From assembly GCA_032164295.1 (NCBI GenBank), contig JAJHTX010000001.1, positions 558,001-622,000 of the forward strand: a DNA stretch of 64,000 nucleotides. Direction: 5' to 3'. The notes beneath the pieces were generated by a model, which searched no databases, was not told the origin of the DNA, and saw only the letters and a list, made by a program, of their open reading frames with translations. Position 1 is the first letter of the stretch. Every line of letters starts with the position of its first letter. Origin of the DNA: Inonotus obliquus (lineage: Eukaryota > Basidiomycota > Agaricomycetes > Hymenochaetales > Hymenochaetaceae). A program made the position numbers and the translations under genes. Of the stretch, positions 35,946 to 45,952 are shown in pieces.

Positions 35946-36337
35946 TAGGGCTCCGCGCGTATCTTATCCGGAAAATAGCGGATCCGTGCGGATATTTTCT
36001 TAAAAAATTTGTACTGAGACCATTTTATACCCTATACAGTATATTAGGGGTTGTAAAATCGTCTAAAATAGCAATCTTTCGATTTGACATAGTTTTATCA
36101 TGTGACCCCAAAAATTGATGTCAGCACAACTGATTTAATGATTTAGCTTATCCGGTTTTGGCGCTGCTTATAAGGACACGTTTAACTCCATACCTTGCTG
36201 GCATCTTGTTTCTACTTCTCCAAAATTGCATGGTAAGTAACCCATAGGAAGGTCTATCTGATGCTGCCATAAAAGTTAATTAAAGTGTTTTACTTTCCGA
36301 GGAACCTTAAACCACCGGATCCGCGTGCGGAGCCCTA
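35946..36337. mobile_element. hAT-type MITE (392 bp) with 8-bp target duplication
   Basis: The ends are inverted repeats, TAGGGCTCCGCGCG at the left and CGTGCGGAGCCCTA at the right. It is flanked on both sides by GTGCACAC (35938-35945 and 36338-36345). An 8-bp duplication fitting nTnnnnAn and ends starting TAGGG are typical of hAT transposons. The interior is AT-rich and has no transposase frame, so it depends on an enzyme coded elsewhere. Confidence 0.88.
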
Positions 36338-36353
36338 GTGCACACTCAAGGCC

Positions 36354-36873
36354 TGTTCTCACGAAGGTTGTCTGGTGATAACCTCTACTGCACCTTGGGA
36401 AGAGTACACAGTCATCGGCGATGTTTGTCTAAGGTGATGAGCCTTGAGTAATGCACGCGTCTAGGAACAGTATACGACTGAGACGTCGTGGTGGTAAATA
36501 GATTGAATAAACTAAGTAAGTACAAGAGAGGAATACCTGAGATGTCGTGGTGGTAAGTAGAAGAGTCGAGTGGGGAAGACTAGACAAGATCTATCTACTT
36601 ATATACACCTGGATTGTGGGAAGGTATTACTCTAAGAAGGTGCTGCGCAGCAGCATAACAATATAACCAAATAAGCAACAGGGCCGACGAGTCAGCAAGA
36701 ATGAGTAAGCGTGAGTAAGCGTCGTCGGGGTTGGGGCAGAATTAGTAATGCAGTATTAGTAATATATCGGGATGGGGCGAAGGGAGTCATAAGGTATTAG
36801 TAATGAAAGGAAATTAGTAATATAATGGAATATGAAAAATAAGAAAAGACAAAAAAGAAAAAATGTTCTTACA
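36354..36873 (-). repeat. LTR of the chromovirus group, reverse orientation
   Basis: Read on the minus strand it starts TGTAAGAACA, holds TATATAAGTAGAT and two CTTACCACCACGACATCTCAG-like blocks, and ends GTGAGAACA. The TATA-to-leader part is clearly related to the LTRs at 43647 and 49136. No matching target duplication was found, so it may be a rearranged LTR rather than a clean solo LTR. Confidence 0.6.
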
Positions 36874-37976
36874 CTCAAGTCTCTTTAGGGATGTCGGCAA
36901 GGCTCCATCTGAGTCTTCCCAGTCCTGCTTCTGTCGTCCTCTCCTGACGAAGATCTTCTGTGCTGTCCTCTGATTGCTTCTAGTCTAGTCTGCTAGTCAA
37001 CGATGTCCCTCCTCTCAGACCTCGTAGGAGAAGTACATGGTGTTGGCCACATGTCACTAATCCTGCCCACAAGTTGCCGTGGCTGTGTGCAAGCAGCCTA
37101 CCTGGCGTTGCCTGGGATACCCTTTGTGGATCCTACCTAATGCTGCCTAGGTGGATCAGTCTCCTGGTCCTGCAAGTATAAGGCTTCCCTAACGAACGGG
37201 AAGTATCTCTGCCTTGGTCAAGTTCTCCCAATCCTTGGTAGAGCATGTCAGCCTCTCCCTCCCTCGATGATGTATGTTGGTGGAGGTTATTACTAATCAA
37301 AGCCCAATGACATCTCTGTCGTCGTGTAAACCTGCAAGTCCCCCCTTTCTCCAGTCCGCCCTATACCTGGTGTAGTGACCTTGCGTTGCTATGTCTCCCT
37401 TCTCTTGTCATCACCTGCGATGGTGCCCTCTACTTGGTTTGGTGGTTTAACTACTAGACCTCATACTCCCTTCCTCCGACATATTATATTCATACTGCTC
37501 CTTCTTCTATCCGAGACTCTTTAGGTTAATGGTTGTAGGTTTGTCAGCCATGCACCTCCTCCTCTCGTCTTCTCAACGACCACACCGATCCCCTCTCTTC
37601 CTTCTTGTTGCCTCTGCTGGGTAAGGATTATGTTCCTCGCCCATTCCTCTTATGTAATATGCTTGGCCCTTTGTGCCGAGGTTGTTGGGAATGTTCTCCT
37701 AACAGCATAGTAGTTATCTGACGTTATCTGTACCCTCTTAACGATTGTGAAGTGTTACCCCTGGCCTTGTTTGCTAGTTGACTAAACACCTCTCTCAATC
37801 AGCGCTGCCTGACAGGAATCATGAGATCCAACAGACCAGCAGTGCCTTGCGGAGAACAGACATATCGTTAGAACTCTAATTGTGCTTGTGTCTTAGTTAT
37901 TAACGATAGGTAGTGTTAACCTGCAGACTGGTAGTCGTCACCATCTGTTCCCCTTAAAGGATCTTAACCTTGCTGA
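36874..37976. repeat. Retroelement leader-like region (shared with 53.9-55.4 kb)
   Basis: This C/T-rich region (on the plus strand) has several blocks similar to 53940-55440, such as CTCTAGTCTAGT and the CTGTGCCGAGGT..GG block near 37672. It probably corresponds to the untranslated leader between an LTR and the gag relic that follows. No gene was recognised. Confidence 0.45.
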
Positions 37977-38880
37977 TGTATGCAATCACCAGTAGACTTC
38001 CAAACCATCCAAAACCCTCCATCTGAAACATCTGAAACATCCCGAACCTCTCCTATGGCTGAAGGGAATGTACCGCTTCCTCCGCCGCTAGGAGGAAATC
38101 TACAAGAACCCATCCTAACCAAAGAAGACGTAGGTTGCATCGCAAGAGCTATCACTTCTAACAGAGAAATCGACTGCATTCTTAACAAACCTGATGAACA
38201 GTCCCAGCCCAGAAGCCGTAACAGCCACATGGCTAAACCTGAAGAGTTTGATGGACAAGACTTTGACAAGTTCATGCAGTCCATCCAACTGTACATTCGG
38301 GCAAACTGACACGACTTCAAAGTGGACTTGGACAGAATCTTGTTTGTACTGTTATACATGAAGGAAGGCACTGCCAATATGTGGGCCAAGAATTACGTCG
38401 AGGAATATCTTGCAGATGAATAAGTAGAACCAAACTGGGAAAAATTTCTGGAGCTACTAAAGGAGTCGTTCCAAGACCCGAATAAGCAAGCAACGGTGCA
38501 AAATGAACTGGCCAACTGCCGCATGGGAAAAGACACTGCAGAAGCATTCTTTAATAAATTCGACATCCTGAGGTGCACAGTGGGTTACATCAAAAACCAT
38601 GATGCTTACCTCATTCAATTAATTGAAAATGCGGTACCGGAGGGTCTTGTACGCTGTATATATCAGTCAGGAACACTGCCCATGGACTACGAAGGATGGA
38701 AGAAAGTCATCATCCAATTGGACAAGCTGGAGAGGTGTTGGAATGACTGAAAGAAAGTCCATGCGCCGTTCCAACCGATCTCAAAACCAGCAACTCGCCC
38801 AGAGGCTCCCTCTCCTAAACCAGCACCACTGACAGACTGACGCGATGCAACGGGCATCACATTCAGAGGAAGGGGGCAGC
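37977..38880 (+). pseudogene. Gypsy gag relic with in-frame stops
   Basis: One frame runs from 37977 and reads a Gag-like protein similar in layout to the Gag at 44505: AKPEEFDGQDFDKFMQSIQL, then LFVLLYMKEGTANMWAKNYV and GKDTAEAFFNKFDILR. It is broken by stops at 38307, 38421, 38748 and 38838, all in the same frame. Every stop (TGA or TAA) can come from CGA or CAA by one C-to-T change. After 38880 the gag text stops abruptly; its zinc-knuckle part reappears near 40640, so about 1.75 kb was inserted. Confidence 0.82.
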
Positions 38881-39546
38881 CTATGAAAATGGATCAAGCA
38901 TGCCGTTGTCAGGCCAGGATATTGCCTGGTCATAAACAATTGTAATATTGGCACGCTTTACACTATCAGAAGCAAGAACAGAGCAGGACATCAGAAAGGA
39001 TAAACAAGAAATATCGGACGTCGCAGTAACTCGTAATTCTGCATACAAGTTAGTAAATCGAAAGCCGATGGAAAGTGCCAAGCTTACTATCAAGCATTGA
39101 GCACAACTCGTCTAGTAACAAGCACCGGTACCCACTCGACCCACTCCTCCTCGATCATTATAGTCGTCTCCACAAATACTCTTCGTGCTATTAACCATAA
39201 AGATCGCAAAGTGTCGAGAAAGTAACTCACTGAATCGGGTTAGAGGAAGCACGACGATACACAAAAGCCAGCCTGAGAAGTTCAGAAGTGTGGCAGAGCA
39301 GATGGTGAAGTCGTGCACGAAGTCGTGAAGGTGGCATTAGAACAAAGAATTGCAGAAAAGGAACTCGAGCGGCGATAGATAAACAAACCATTCTTTATAT
39401 GGTCATGCTCTAGAAGCAGAAATGAAGGTTCAAGAACCACTGGTTGCACCATTCATTTGGTCTTATCTGAGAAGCCATCCAATCCATCGCTCTGGAAAAA
39501 CCAAAGACCATAGTCCAGATACCAAAAACCAAATAAGCCCAAATCG
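38881..39546. other. Unassigned sequence inside split gag relic
   Basis: This is the first part of the DNA separating the two gag fragments. No frame, terminal repeat or motif was recognised in it. Confidence 0.35.
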
Positions 39547-39712
39547 GGTAATTGATTATATCATCCATCAAGTAATCGATTATATCATCCATCAGGTCAT
39601 CGATTATCTTATCCATTAGGTCATCCATTAGATCATCCATTAGGTCATCCATTAGATCATCCATTAGGTCATTCATCAAGTCATCGATTAGATCATTGAT
39701 CAGGTCATCACC
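39547..39712. repeat. 12-bp minisatellite (GTCATCCATTAG type)
   Basis: About 13-14 degenerate head-to-tail copies of a 12-bp unit, GTCATCCATTAG/ATCATCCATTAG. Because the unit is a multiple of three, the minus strand shows a false Leu-Met-Asp-Asp repeat protein. Confidence 0.85.
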
Positions 39713-39724
39713 TTGAACCATATT

Positions 39725-39945
39725 CTGGACTCATCAACTGACTCATTGATGACACATCATTCATCAAGTAACTCATTGATGCGCATCATTCATCAAATAA
39801 CTCATTGATGCACAGCATCTATCAAGTAATTCATTGATGCACAGCATTGATCAAGTCATGCATTGATGCACATCATTCATCAAGTAATTCATTGATGCGC
39901 ATCATTCATCAAATAACTCATTGATGCATTGATACATATCACTTG
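39725..39945. repeat. 29-bp minisatellite
   Basis: About six to seven copies of a 29-bp unit beginning TAACTCATTGATGC and ending TTCATCAAA/G. It lies directly beside the 12-bp array and shares the CATT(G)ATC/TCATC word, so the two may have a common origin. Confidence 0.8.
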
Positions 39946-40630
39946 ATTTGGAGTATTTGATGCATAGCTTTGGAAGGAGACATCAAATTTTGATGATGTG
40001 GTTGATGCAGATCTATTTTTAGCTTATGCTGTGGATTATGTAAATTGGTCTTGGAATTAGTATTTAAGGACCAGCATGTAGCCCCCCAGAGGAGCATAGA
40101 GAACTAACTCATCAGAGAACTAACTAAGCACAAGTTTCCCCCAGGACAAGACCAGCTCACATCACTCTGTGATCTCTTGTCACACTATTTGCAAGTCAAG
40201 TCAAGGTTTCGTCGCATACAGTTGACCTCAGCTCAAGACTGGGTAACTGTATTGCTCAAGGACTAGTTTGGTACTAGTCAAAGGTATTGTATTGCCTCTG
40301 TTCCAATTGGACATTGGTGATAAACCCCCCTCTCAAAGTCGATATCTGATATCTTGAGACTTCGAGTGTGTGTGTCCCTCTAGACATTGACATCTATTCT
40401 GCATAGCTTGTCATTGCCTACCTCGGTGTGGACAATTTAATTGCTCCTCACCCATTGTGACCTATCACTCGCTTTCAAGAGAATTGGATAAAGACTCATC
40501 TCTCACTCACTCTACCTCTCTACTCAAACTTGAGTCCCTCAACCCTCCAACTACAACAAGTTGCCCATAGCTTCAACGAACAACTGGGAAGACTACCCGC
40601 CTAGATAATTAGACCGGTTGACTCAGTGGG
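39946..40630 (+). repeat. Possible LTR with TATA-like box inside split gag relic
   Basis: Before the gag zinc-knuckle fragment there is a 600-bp stretch with TATTTAAGG near 40061, followed by a C/T-rich leader-like region. This resembles the promoter half of a gypsy LTR. Clear terminal TG..CA ends were not found, so the call is tentative. Confidence 0.35.
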
Positions 40631-40639
40631 AGTGTACTT

Positions 40640-40951
40640 GGTTATTCAACAGCCAATACCATCCCAGCACGACACCGTGAGGGACGTTGCTATTACTGTG
40701 GAGATCTTGGCCACATCAAAGCCAACTGTCCTAAGCAAGTGAAGCAGATTCGTGCATCTATCCGGCGAATGACAATGGATAAAAGACAGGATTGGGTAAA
40801 TGCCCTTAGCCACGTCAAAGAAGATGACATGTCTGAAGAAGAAGAGGTGCTTGACCAACAGGAGGATTTTGCAGTGTCCCAGCAGTGATCGCGGCGCTGA
40901 CTGGGATAAGTTTGGGCTTGATTTATTTAATGGGCACTTTTTCTCGAACGT
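40640..40951 (+). pseudogene. Gag zinc-knuckle fragment
   Basis: The frame reads RHREGRCYYCGDLGHIKANC, a CCHC zinc knuckle (C-x2-C-x4-H-x4-C), then RASIRRMTMDKRQDWVNALS and an acidic tail EDDMSEEEEVLDQQED before a stop at about 40888. It is the C-terminal end of the gag relic that begins at 37977, displaced by inserted DNA. Confidence 0.8.
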
Positions 40952-42266
40952 TGAAGAGAACTACATGCGGCTGAGCTCGGTATCGAGCCCGGTATCCTAT
41001 TCTATGCTTACCCCATGCTACGGTATGGTCCCATCTACGCCTTCCAGTATCCACCAGCACACCTAGAGAAACCGTCGGTCCTATTTCTCAAGATACCGAA
41101 CGCCGAGAGTACCGGTACCGAGTGCCAAGAAACCCAGTACCGAGAATACTGAGAGTACCGAGTGCCGAGAAACCCGGTACCGAGACAAATTGACAATTCG
41201 ACATGCTCTCATAACATGGATCGGACGTCTCCCTCTCTGGTATTTATTCCTGATGGTTGGACTATGCATGCCAGTTCTTTGGGAAAGCTCAGGGTCAGTA
41301 TCTGTTAAGGTTTTCAGGTCCGGTACCACCAGGAACATGTCGGTATCAATCAGCAGGGGTGCAGATCTCTTGTCCTGAGGACTTTTCATCCAGGGGTACT
41401 ATATACTACGTTTTCATTGGTATCTTGTCCTCCCTAACCCTTTCTTGTTGTCCCCCTGATGGCGCTGCAATGTTCACTTTCCTTGTTACATTTTTCTTCA
41501 GACTTTTCTTTATTTTGATCTTCCTTTCTACTTTCTCCTTTTGGACTTATGAGCTAACTACGGTACAGTAGTATAAATATCTCCTCCTGTACGTAGTAGC
41601 TCTCCAGGTAATCTTAGGAGCTAGCCTCTAGCATGAGGGCTCGGGTTTCCTCACCCCCTTCTCAGTTCCGTCTCAGTCTCCTCTCAAGCTTCATCCCAGT
41701 CCCATCCCAGTTCCGTCTCAAGTGAACCTTTAGAGTTAGCCTCCTATGTGAGGGCTCAGGTTTGCTTCCCAGTCCAGTCGACACCTTCATCCACCAGTCT
41801 CTCCCATTCAGTTTCTTGCTATACCACCCCGTGCTAGTTGTTTTCTTGCAGTACTGACATGTACCGACGTTTTTCCCATGGTACTGACGTTTTGTTATCC
41901 TTCGTATTCTGCACATCACCTCTTTGTTTCTGTACTGACCTTTGTGCTTGACAACATACCTCCACATACCGACCCCTTTGCTTCTGTACTGACCTGTACC
42001 GAGGTTTTTCCCATGGTATTAGACTTTTGTTTTGCTACGTTCTCCCTTGTACCGACCTATACCGAAGTTTTTCCCACATTCTGACCTGTCCTTTTTGTAC
42101 CAGAATCTCATACTCTTCACTTCCAGCCCATCCATTCACTCCCCCTTTTCATAGACAACAAGTACCGTGACCGTACTGGTTAAGTACCGGCACGTATTAG
42201 CCCTCCCCCACTTAAAACCATACACCCCTCGTCTCGGTATTTCGGTACCAGACGCAATCTTGCACA
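40952..42266 (+). repeat. 1.3-kb LTR-like repeat, family C, plus orientation
   Basis: It begins TGAAGAGAACTACATG and ends TTGCACA (TG..CA). It contains a TATA box (TATAAATATC near 41571) and tandem-like GGTACCGAG words near 41095-41185. A second copy lies in reverse orientation at 45953-47192. It sits between the gag zinc knuckle and the protease relic. The text TTTAATGGGCAC lies 26 bp left of it and TTTAACGGGCAC directly right of it. Membrane-like short frames inside are not genes. Confidence 0.75.
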
Positions 42267-42339
42267 TTTAACGGGCACTCGTAGGATACAAAATAACATA
42301 GAAAAACCATCTCAAAAACAACCAAAAACCACGAAAAAT

Positions 42340-42700
42340 AAATCCTGCCAGAAGGGTCCCACTCGATGCAGTAGAGATTCATTACCTAAGCCACACACTG
42401 CCCCTTGGGTAGTGAGACGAATCAGAGAAGACTCATTGAGCGAGGCCCAGATGGTCCTAAAGCTGTGGATGCAAAAACAGAAGCACAGTGAAATAAGCAA
42501 AGGACTGGTACAGAACCTTCGGAAGCTAAGCCCTGTAGAAGCTGAAGCAGCAGTGCAGCAATTAGCTGCATTTAAATGATTTGTTCAAGGCAGTCAGGGA
42601 CAGCAACTCACAGTCCCTGTAATGCTTCGAACCATGGACAATAGAATCCAAGTTCGAATGTCAGCCCTACTAGACAGTGGTTGTACCAGTAAAGGGTAAT
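42340..42700 (+). pseudogene. Gypsy protease-region relic
   Basis: The frame reads VVRRIREDSLSEAQMVLKLW, VEAEAAVQQLAAFK, a TGA stop, then GQQLTVPVMLRTMDNRIQ and VRMSALLDSGCT. The last block is the LLDSG(A/C)T active-site motif of the gypsy aspartic protease. It belongs to the same broken element as the gag relic. Downstream DNA is unrelated pol debris. Confidence 0.7.
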
Positions 42701-42823
42701 ACCGGAGGCTACAATCGATATGGGCTTAATTCTGTGATTCTACCGCTTCTTTCAATTAACAATACTTCTGCAATTCTACCGCTCTTACTTCTCTTCGGAC
42801 CATGGTACTTCTGCTGTCCTATC

Positions 42824-43370
42824 TGTTACAACACCTTTTTCCATTTCCTTAAATGGCCTTTCTTTCTTTTTCATTGACACATATTTACATTCCTTTAACC
42901 ACATTCCTTACTTAATACTTAGGGGCTTAGTTAATCACAATCTATAACAACTTTATCCACTTCCGTTTCTCATTATTCATTCTCGCTGACTCATTACTTC
43001 TTCTTTCCGTTCAACCCGATGACGCTTACTCATCATTACTCATTCTTGCTGACTCGTCAGGCACTGTTGTTTGTTTGTTCATATTTGCTTGCTGCTAGTC
43101 AGCACCTATTTAGAGTAGAACTTACCCGCGACCAAAATGTATATAAGGCTGGATCAGAGAGTTAGGGATTCCCCACTCTCTTGTTCTAGTACTATCACCT
43201 ATGTCGCAGGTAAGTCGCATGATACCTGTATATTAGATAGACGTTCTAATCTAGTACTATCACCTACGTCGCAGACTACGGTCTTTTGTGATTTAGTGGT
43301 AGCTCGCTTTCTTGCCCGTCGATGTCTCTAGTCCCTGTGATCGACGTCTCCGACTGCACAAAGCGTAACA
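42824..43370. mobile_element. Solo LTR (547 bp) with 5-bp target duplication CTATC
   Basis: The ends are TGTTACAAC and GCGTAACA, with the perfect 6-bp inverted repeat TGTTAC/GTAACA. It is flanked by CTATC at 42819-42823 and 43371-43375. Removing it restores the sequence found uninterrupted near 34320. It holds a TATA box (TGTATATAAGG near 43138) in plus orientation. Confidence 0.9.
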
Positions 43371-43375
43371 CTATC

Positions 43376-43646
43376 TACACCTGCAGTTTGGACGAAGTAT
43401 GAGGCTTCTGCAATTCGACAATTGAGAACTGGTCCTACATGCATTTGCCAGACTTCTGCGCCAATACCGAATCACCAATTCTTACGCCTGTCTTCCATCA
43501 CAGTACCAAACCTCCAGGCTTTGATACTGTACCATCCACCCATCCTGATACCAACATTAAATAGTCCACATTTAGTCAATACTATGCCCTCGACAGCCCA
43601 TACCGAGGGAAAGGCTCACAAGCTACGATCGGTCTGCCAAACGTTG
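43376..43646 (+). repeat. Right half of interrupted pol-relic repeat
   Basis: This continues the sequence split by the solo LTR and is similar to 34325-34610 (shared TTCTGCAATTCGACAA and TCCATCACAGTACC). It ends where the chromovirus 5' LTR begins. Confidence 0.65.
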
Positions 43647-44087
43647 TGTTAGGACTTGAACTTTTCCTTCTTGCTCTGCTTACTTAATTCCTTATTTGTC
43701 ATCTTCCTTTTCCATATATGCTTACTCATCCTTATTATTCATCTTGCTTAGTCGCTCTTTACCAGAATGTTCCGTAATATTCTATTCCCACCCTTACTAA
43801 TATTCTTCTTAAAGTAATATCTTCCCACAACTGGTGTGTATATAAGTAGATAGTCTGACTCATTTGTACCCCGTCTCACTATTCTTCTTACCACCACCAT
43901 CCCTTAGTTATTTACTCATTGTTTGTACTAACTTAAATATATCTTCTTACCACCAGCATCCCTTAGTCTGTGTGATTGTCTCCGTCATTGTACAAGTCTT
44001 CGATGTTTGAGGCAGCGTACCCTAAGCCCTAGTGTGAGAGACCCTGACTCCGTTCGAGTACCCCCGAACCTGTCGTTTTGCATAACA
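43647..44087 (+). repeat. 5' LTR of chromovirus (441 bp)
   Basis: It starts TGTTAGGACTTG and ends CATAACA. It matches the 3' LTR closely but carries an extra segment of about 59 bp that repeats the CTTACCACCA(C/G)CATCCCTTAG block. TATA is at 43839-43846; the inferred transcription start is at 43873. Confidence 0.92.
43839..43883 (+). promoter_or_regulatory. LTR core promoter and predicted RNA 5' end
   Basis: TATATAAG lies 27-34 nt upstream of GTCTCACTATT (43873-43883). That 11-mer is complementary to the stretch just after the LTR, so it is the likely first part of the transcript. The same arrangement is kept in the 3' LTR (11-mer at 49362-49372). Confidence 0.75.
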
Positions 44088-44088
44088 T

Positions 44089-44099
44089 AATAGTGAGAC
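44089..44099 (+). other. Primer binding site of self-priming type
   Basis: AATAGTGAGAC starts one base after the 5' LTR and is the exact reverse complement of GTCTCACTATT inside the LTR. No match to a tRNA 3' end was noticed. This is the layout of Tf1/sushi-type elements, whose folded-back mRNA 5' end primes reverse transcription. Confidence 0.75.
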
Positions 44100-44504
44100 C
44101 TACGTACCAGGACCGTTCAGCGATCTCTGAGTTACCCAGACCTTGCTGTTCCCTCCTGCGGTCTCCCGTTGACGTCAAGTACCACCTGACGAACACGAGT
44201 TTTTACATACCTGGTTTCTACTGAGATAACAACAACCAGCCCGGAGACTGTCAAAGGTTTCCGTGTATTTCCGATCCGTTACAACCTTTCACATGAAGTC
44301 ACCCTGGCGCTTATCGTTACCATTTGGTGCCGAGGAAATGTCATCTACACCAAGGAGTTCCCACACGTTCATAGTGCCCTGGGTTTCTCCATTGTCTTTC
44401 CTGCCTGGATCTTCCGCATTGTATTAAGACTTACTGACGGCTTGCCAACAAACTTACATCAGCACCTAGACCCATTACCTGTACCTCCTCCTCATCGTTA
44501 AACA

Positions 44505-45818
44505 TTGTCGAGAACTCATCGTCGACGTGCCTTACTACTAGACACCGTAGAGAGAGACATAGATGAACTATTTGTTCAGACTCAGCCTATGTCGCCCCCG
44601 TTCCCTACTCCGACGTCAAGAAGCGACTCGGACGTATCCTCTCTAGAGACTCCTGTGCTACGAATGTCAGGCGGACAAGGACAACAACCAGTACCCCCTC
44701 CTGTTCCTCCTAGAGCACCAACCCCTCCAATGGTGCAAGGTTTCAATCAGGCGCAGATGCAGCAGTTTGCGCAGATGTTCGCATTGGCCCTAGGGCAGAT
44801 GCCGCAACCTACAGCCCCCCCAGCCCCACCACCAAAGACTCGTGCAAAGAAACCGAGTGAGTTTGATGGCAGCAACTATAAGGACTTCAAACGCGAGTAT
44901 ACCCTTTGCTTTGAGTCTGATCCAAGATCGTTTCCAACAGGCAAGAGCAAGATCCTCTTCATTCTTTCGTATATGAGAGGAGGAGCAGCCAGCACATGGG
45001 CTCAGAACTACGTCGATGCAAACCAAGCGAATGGTATTCCGGATGACTGGGCCGCCTTCCAAACAACCCTAGATAAGTCGTTTGACGATCCGAACAAGAA
45101 AGAGAAGGCGCTGGAGGATCTTAGGTGCCTGACTCAAGGGAAGATGACAGCTGACGAATTCTTTGTCAAGCTCGACATCAAGCGACAGGCAGCTGGTCTT
45201 ACGGATGCACTGCACGATGGTATCCTTATCGATCGCTTGAAGTATGCACTGAACCTGGAGGTTGTCAAGGGAGTCATGCGCTCAGCCATCGTCCCTACCA
45301 CCTATGATGGCTGGAAGGCCAAAGCGATAGACATCAATAGGATTGAGCAACAGTTGCATCGTGTCTCGACAACTAGGATAGGTCCTTCCCACTTGAACTG
45401 GCCAAACCAAACCCAGACGAGGAACCCACCCCAAGTCCAACAGCCACAGCAACGTCAGCAGCAGGTCTCTCCAGTTCAGCGTGATCATCAGGGAGTAGGA
45501 CCAGGAACTCACCCTGGGATGGGCATACCTATGGACATCATTGTCAAACGAGCAAAGAGGAGCTTTAACTGCTGGGCCTGTGGAATGCCAGGACACATTG
45601 CAGCCAAATGCCCTAGGAAGGAGCAGATTGTGCGGGCAACAATAATGGCATGGGAACCAGAGATGCACCAGCTTTTTGCAGACGAACTGGGAAGAATGAG
45701 GGAGAGCGCCTTTCAATCGATCGACCAAGGTCCCGAGGAGCTGCGAGTGATGCAAGCTGATGTGGAGGATGTCAATGAAGAAAGGGGAGTGGAGGATTTT
45801 ATCAAGGACCAGGAGTAG
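44505..45818 (+). CDS. gag: Chromovirus Gag polyprotein
   Basis: The intact 437-codon frame has a Pro/Gln-rich N-terminal region (QGQQPVPPPVPPRAPTPPMV), then the retrotransposon capsid-like domain (KKPSEFDGSNYKDFKREYTL, ILFILSYMRGGAASTWAQNY, residues about 115-260), a Gln-rich linker, and one CCHC zinc knuckle NCWACGMPGHIAAKC at about residues 354-368. An acidic tail follows. The start is the first ATG of the open frame; an untranslated leader of about 400 bp separates it from the primer binding site. It is the only intact frame of the element. Confidence 0.9.
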   Translation: MSRTHRRRALLLDTVERDIDELFVQTQPMSPPFPTPTSRSDSDVSSLETPVLRMSGGQGQQPVPPPVPPRAPTPPMVQGFNQAQMQQFAQMFALALGQMPQPTAPPAPPPKTRAKKPSEFDGSNYKDFKREYTLCFESDPRSFPTGKSKILFILSYMRGGAASTWAQNYVDANQANGIPDDWAAFQTTLDKSFDDPNKKEKALEDLRCLTQGKMTADEFFVKLDIKRQAAGLTDALHDGILIDRLKYALNLEVVKGVMRSAIVPTTYDGWKAKAIDINRIEQQLHRVSTTRIGPSHLNWPNQTQTRNPPQVQQPQQRQQQVSPVQRDHQGVGPGTHPGMGIPMDIIVKRAKRSFNCWACGMPGHIAAKCPRKEQIVRATIMAWEPEMHQLFADELGRMRESAFQSIDQGPEELRVMQADVEDVNEERGVEDFIKDQE

Positions 45819-45952
45819 TCATCAGGACAACTGGTCAAACCTCACAAGATTTCGTTTTGTCGCATGTATTCCATGACTCATCGTCTGTATACTACATTAG
45901 AGATTTGAAACACGATGACGCTGCACCCTACTATGAAATCTTGACCGATAAA

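Noticed and set aside
39410..39721. Minus frame encoding a Leu-Met-Asp-Asp repeat protein
   Set aside because: Produced by a 12-bp minisatellite whose unit is a multiple of three.
45780..45850. Programmed -1 frameshift between gag and pol of the chromovirus
   Set aside because: A -1 frame continues past the gag stop, but no convincing slippery heptamer was seen and pol is deleted just downstream, so the idea cannot be supported.
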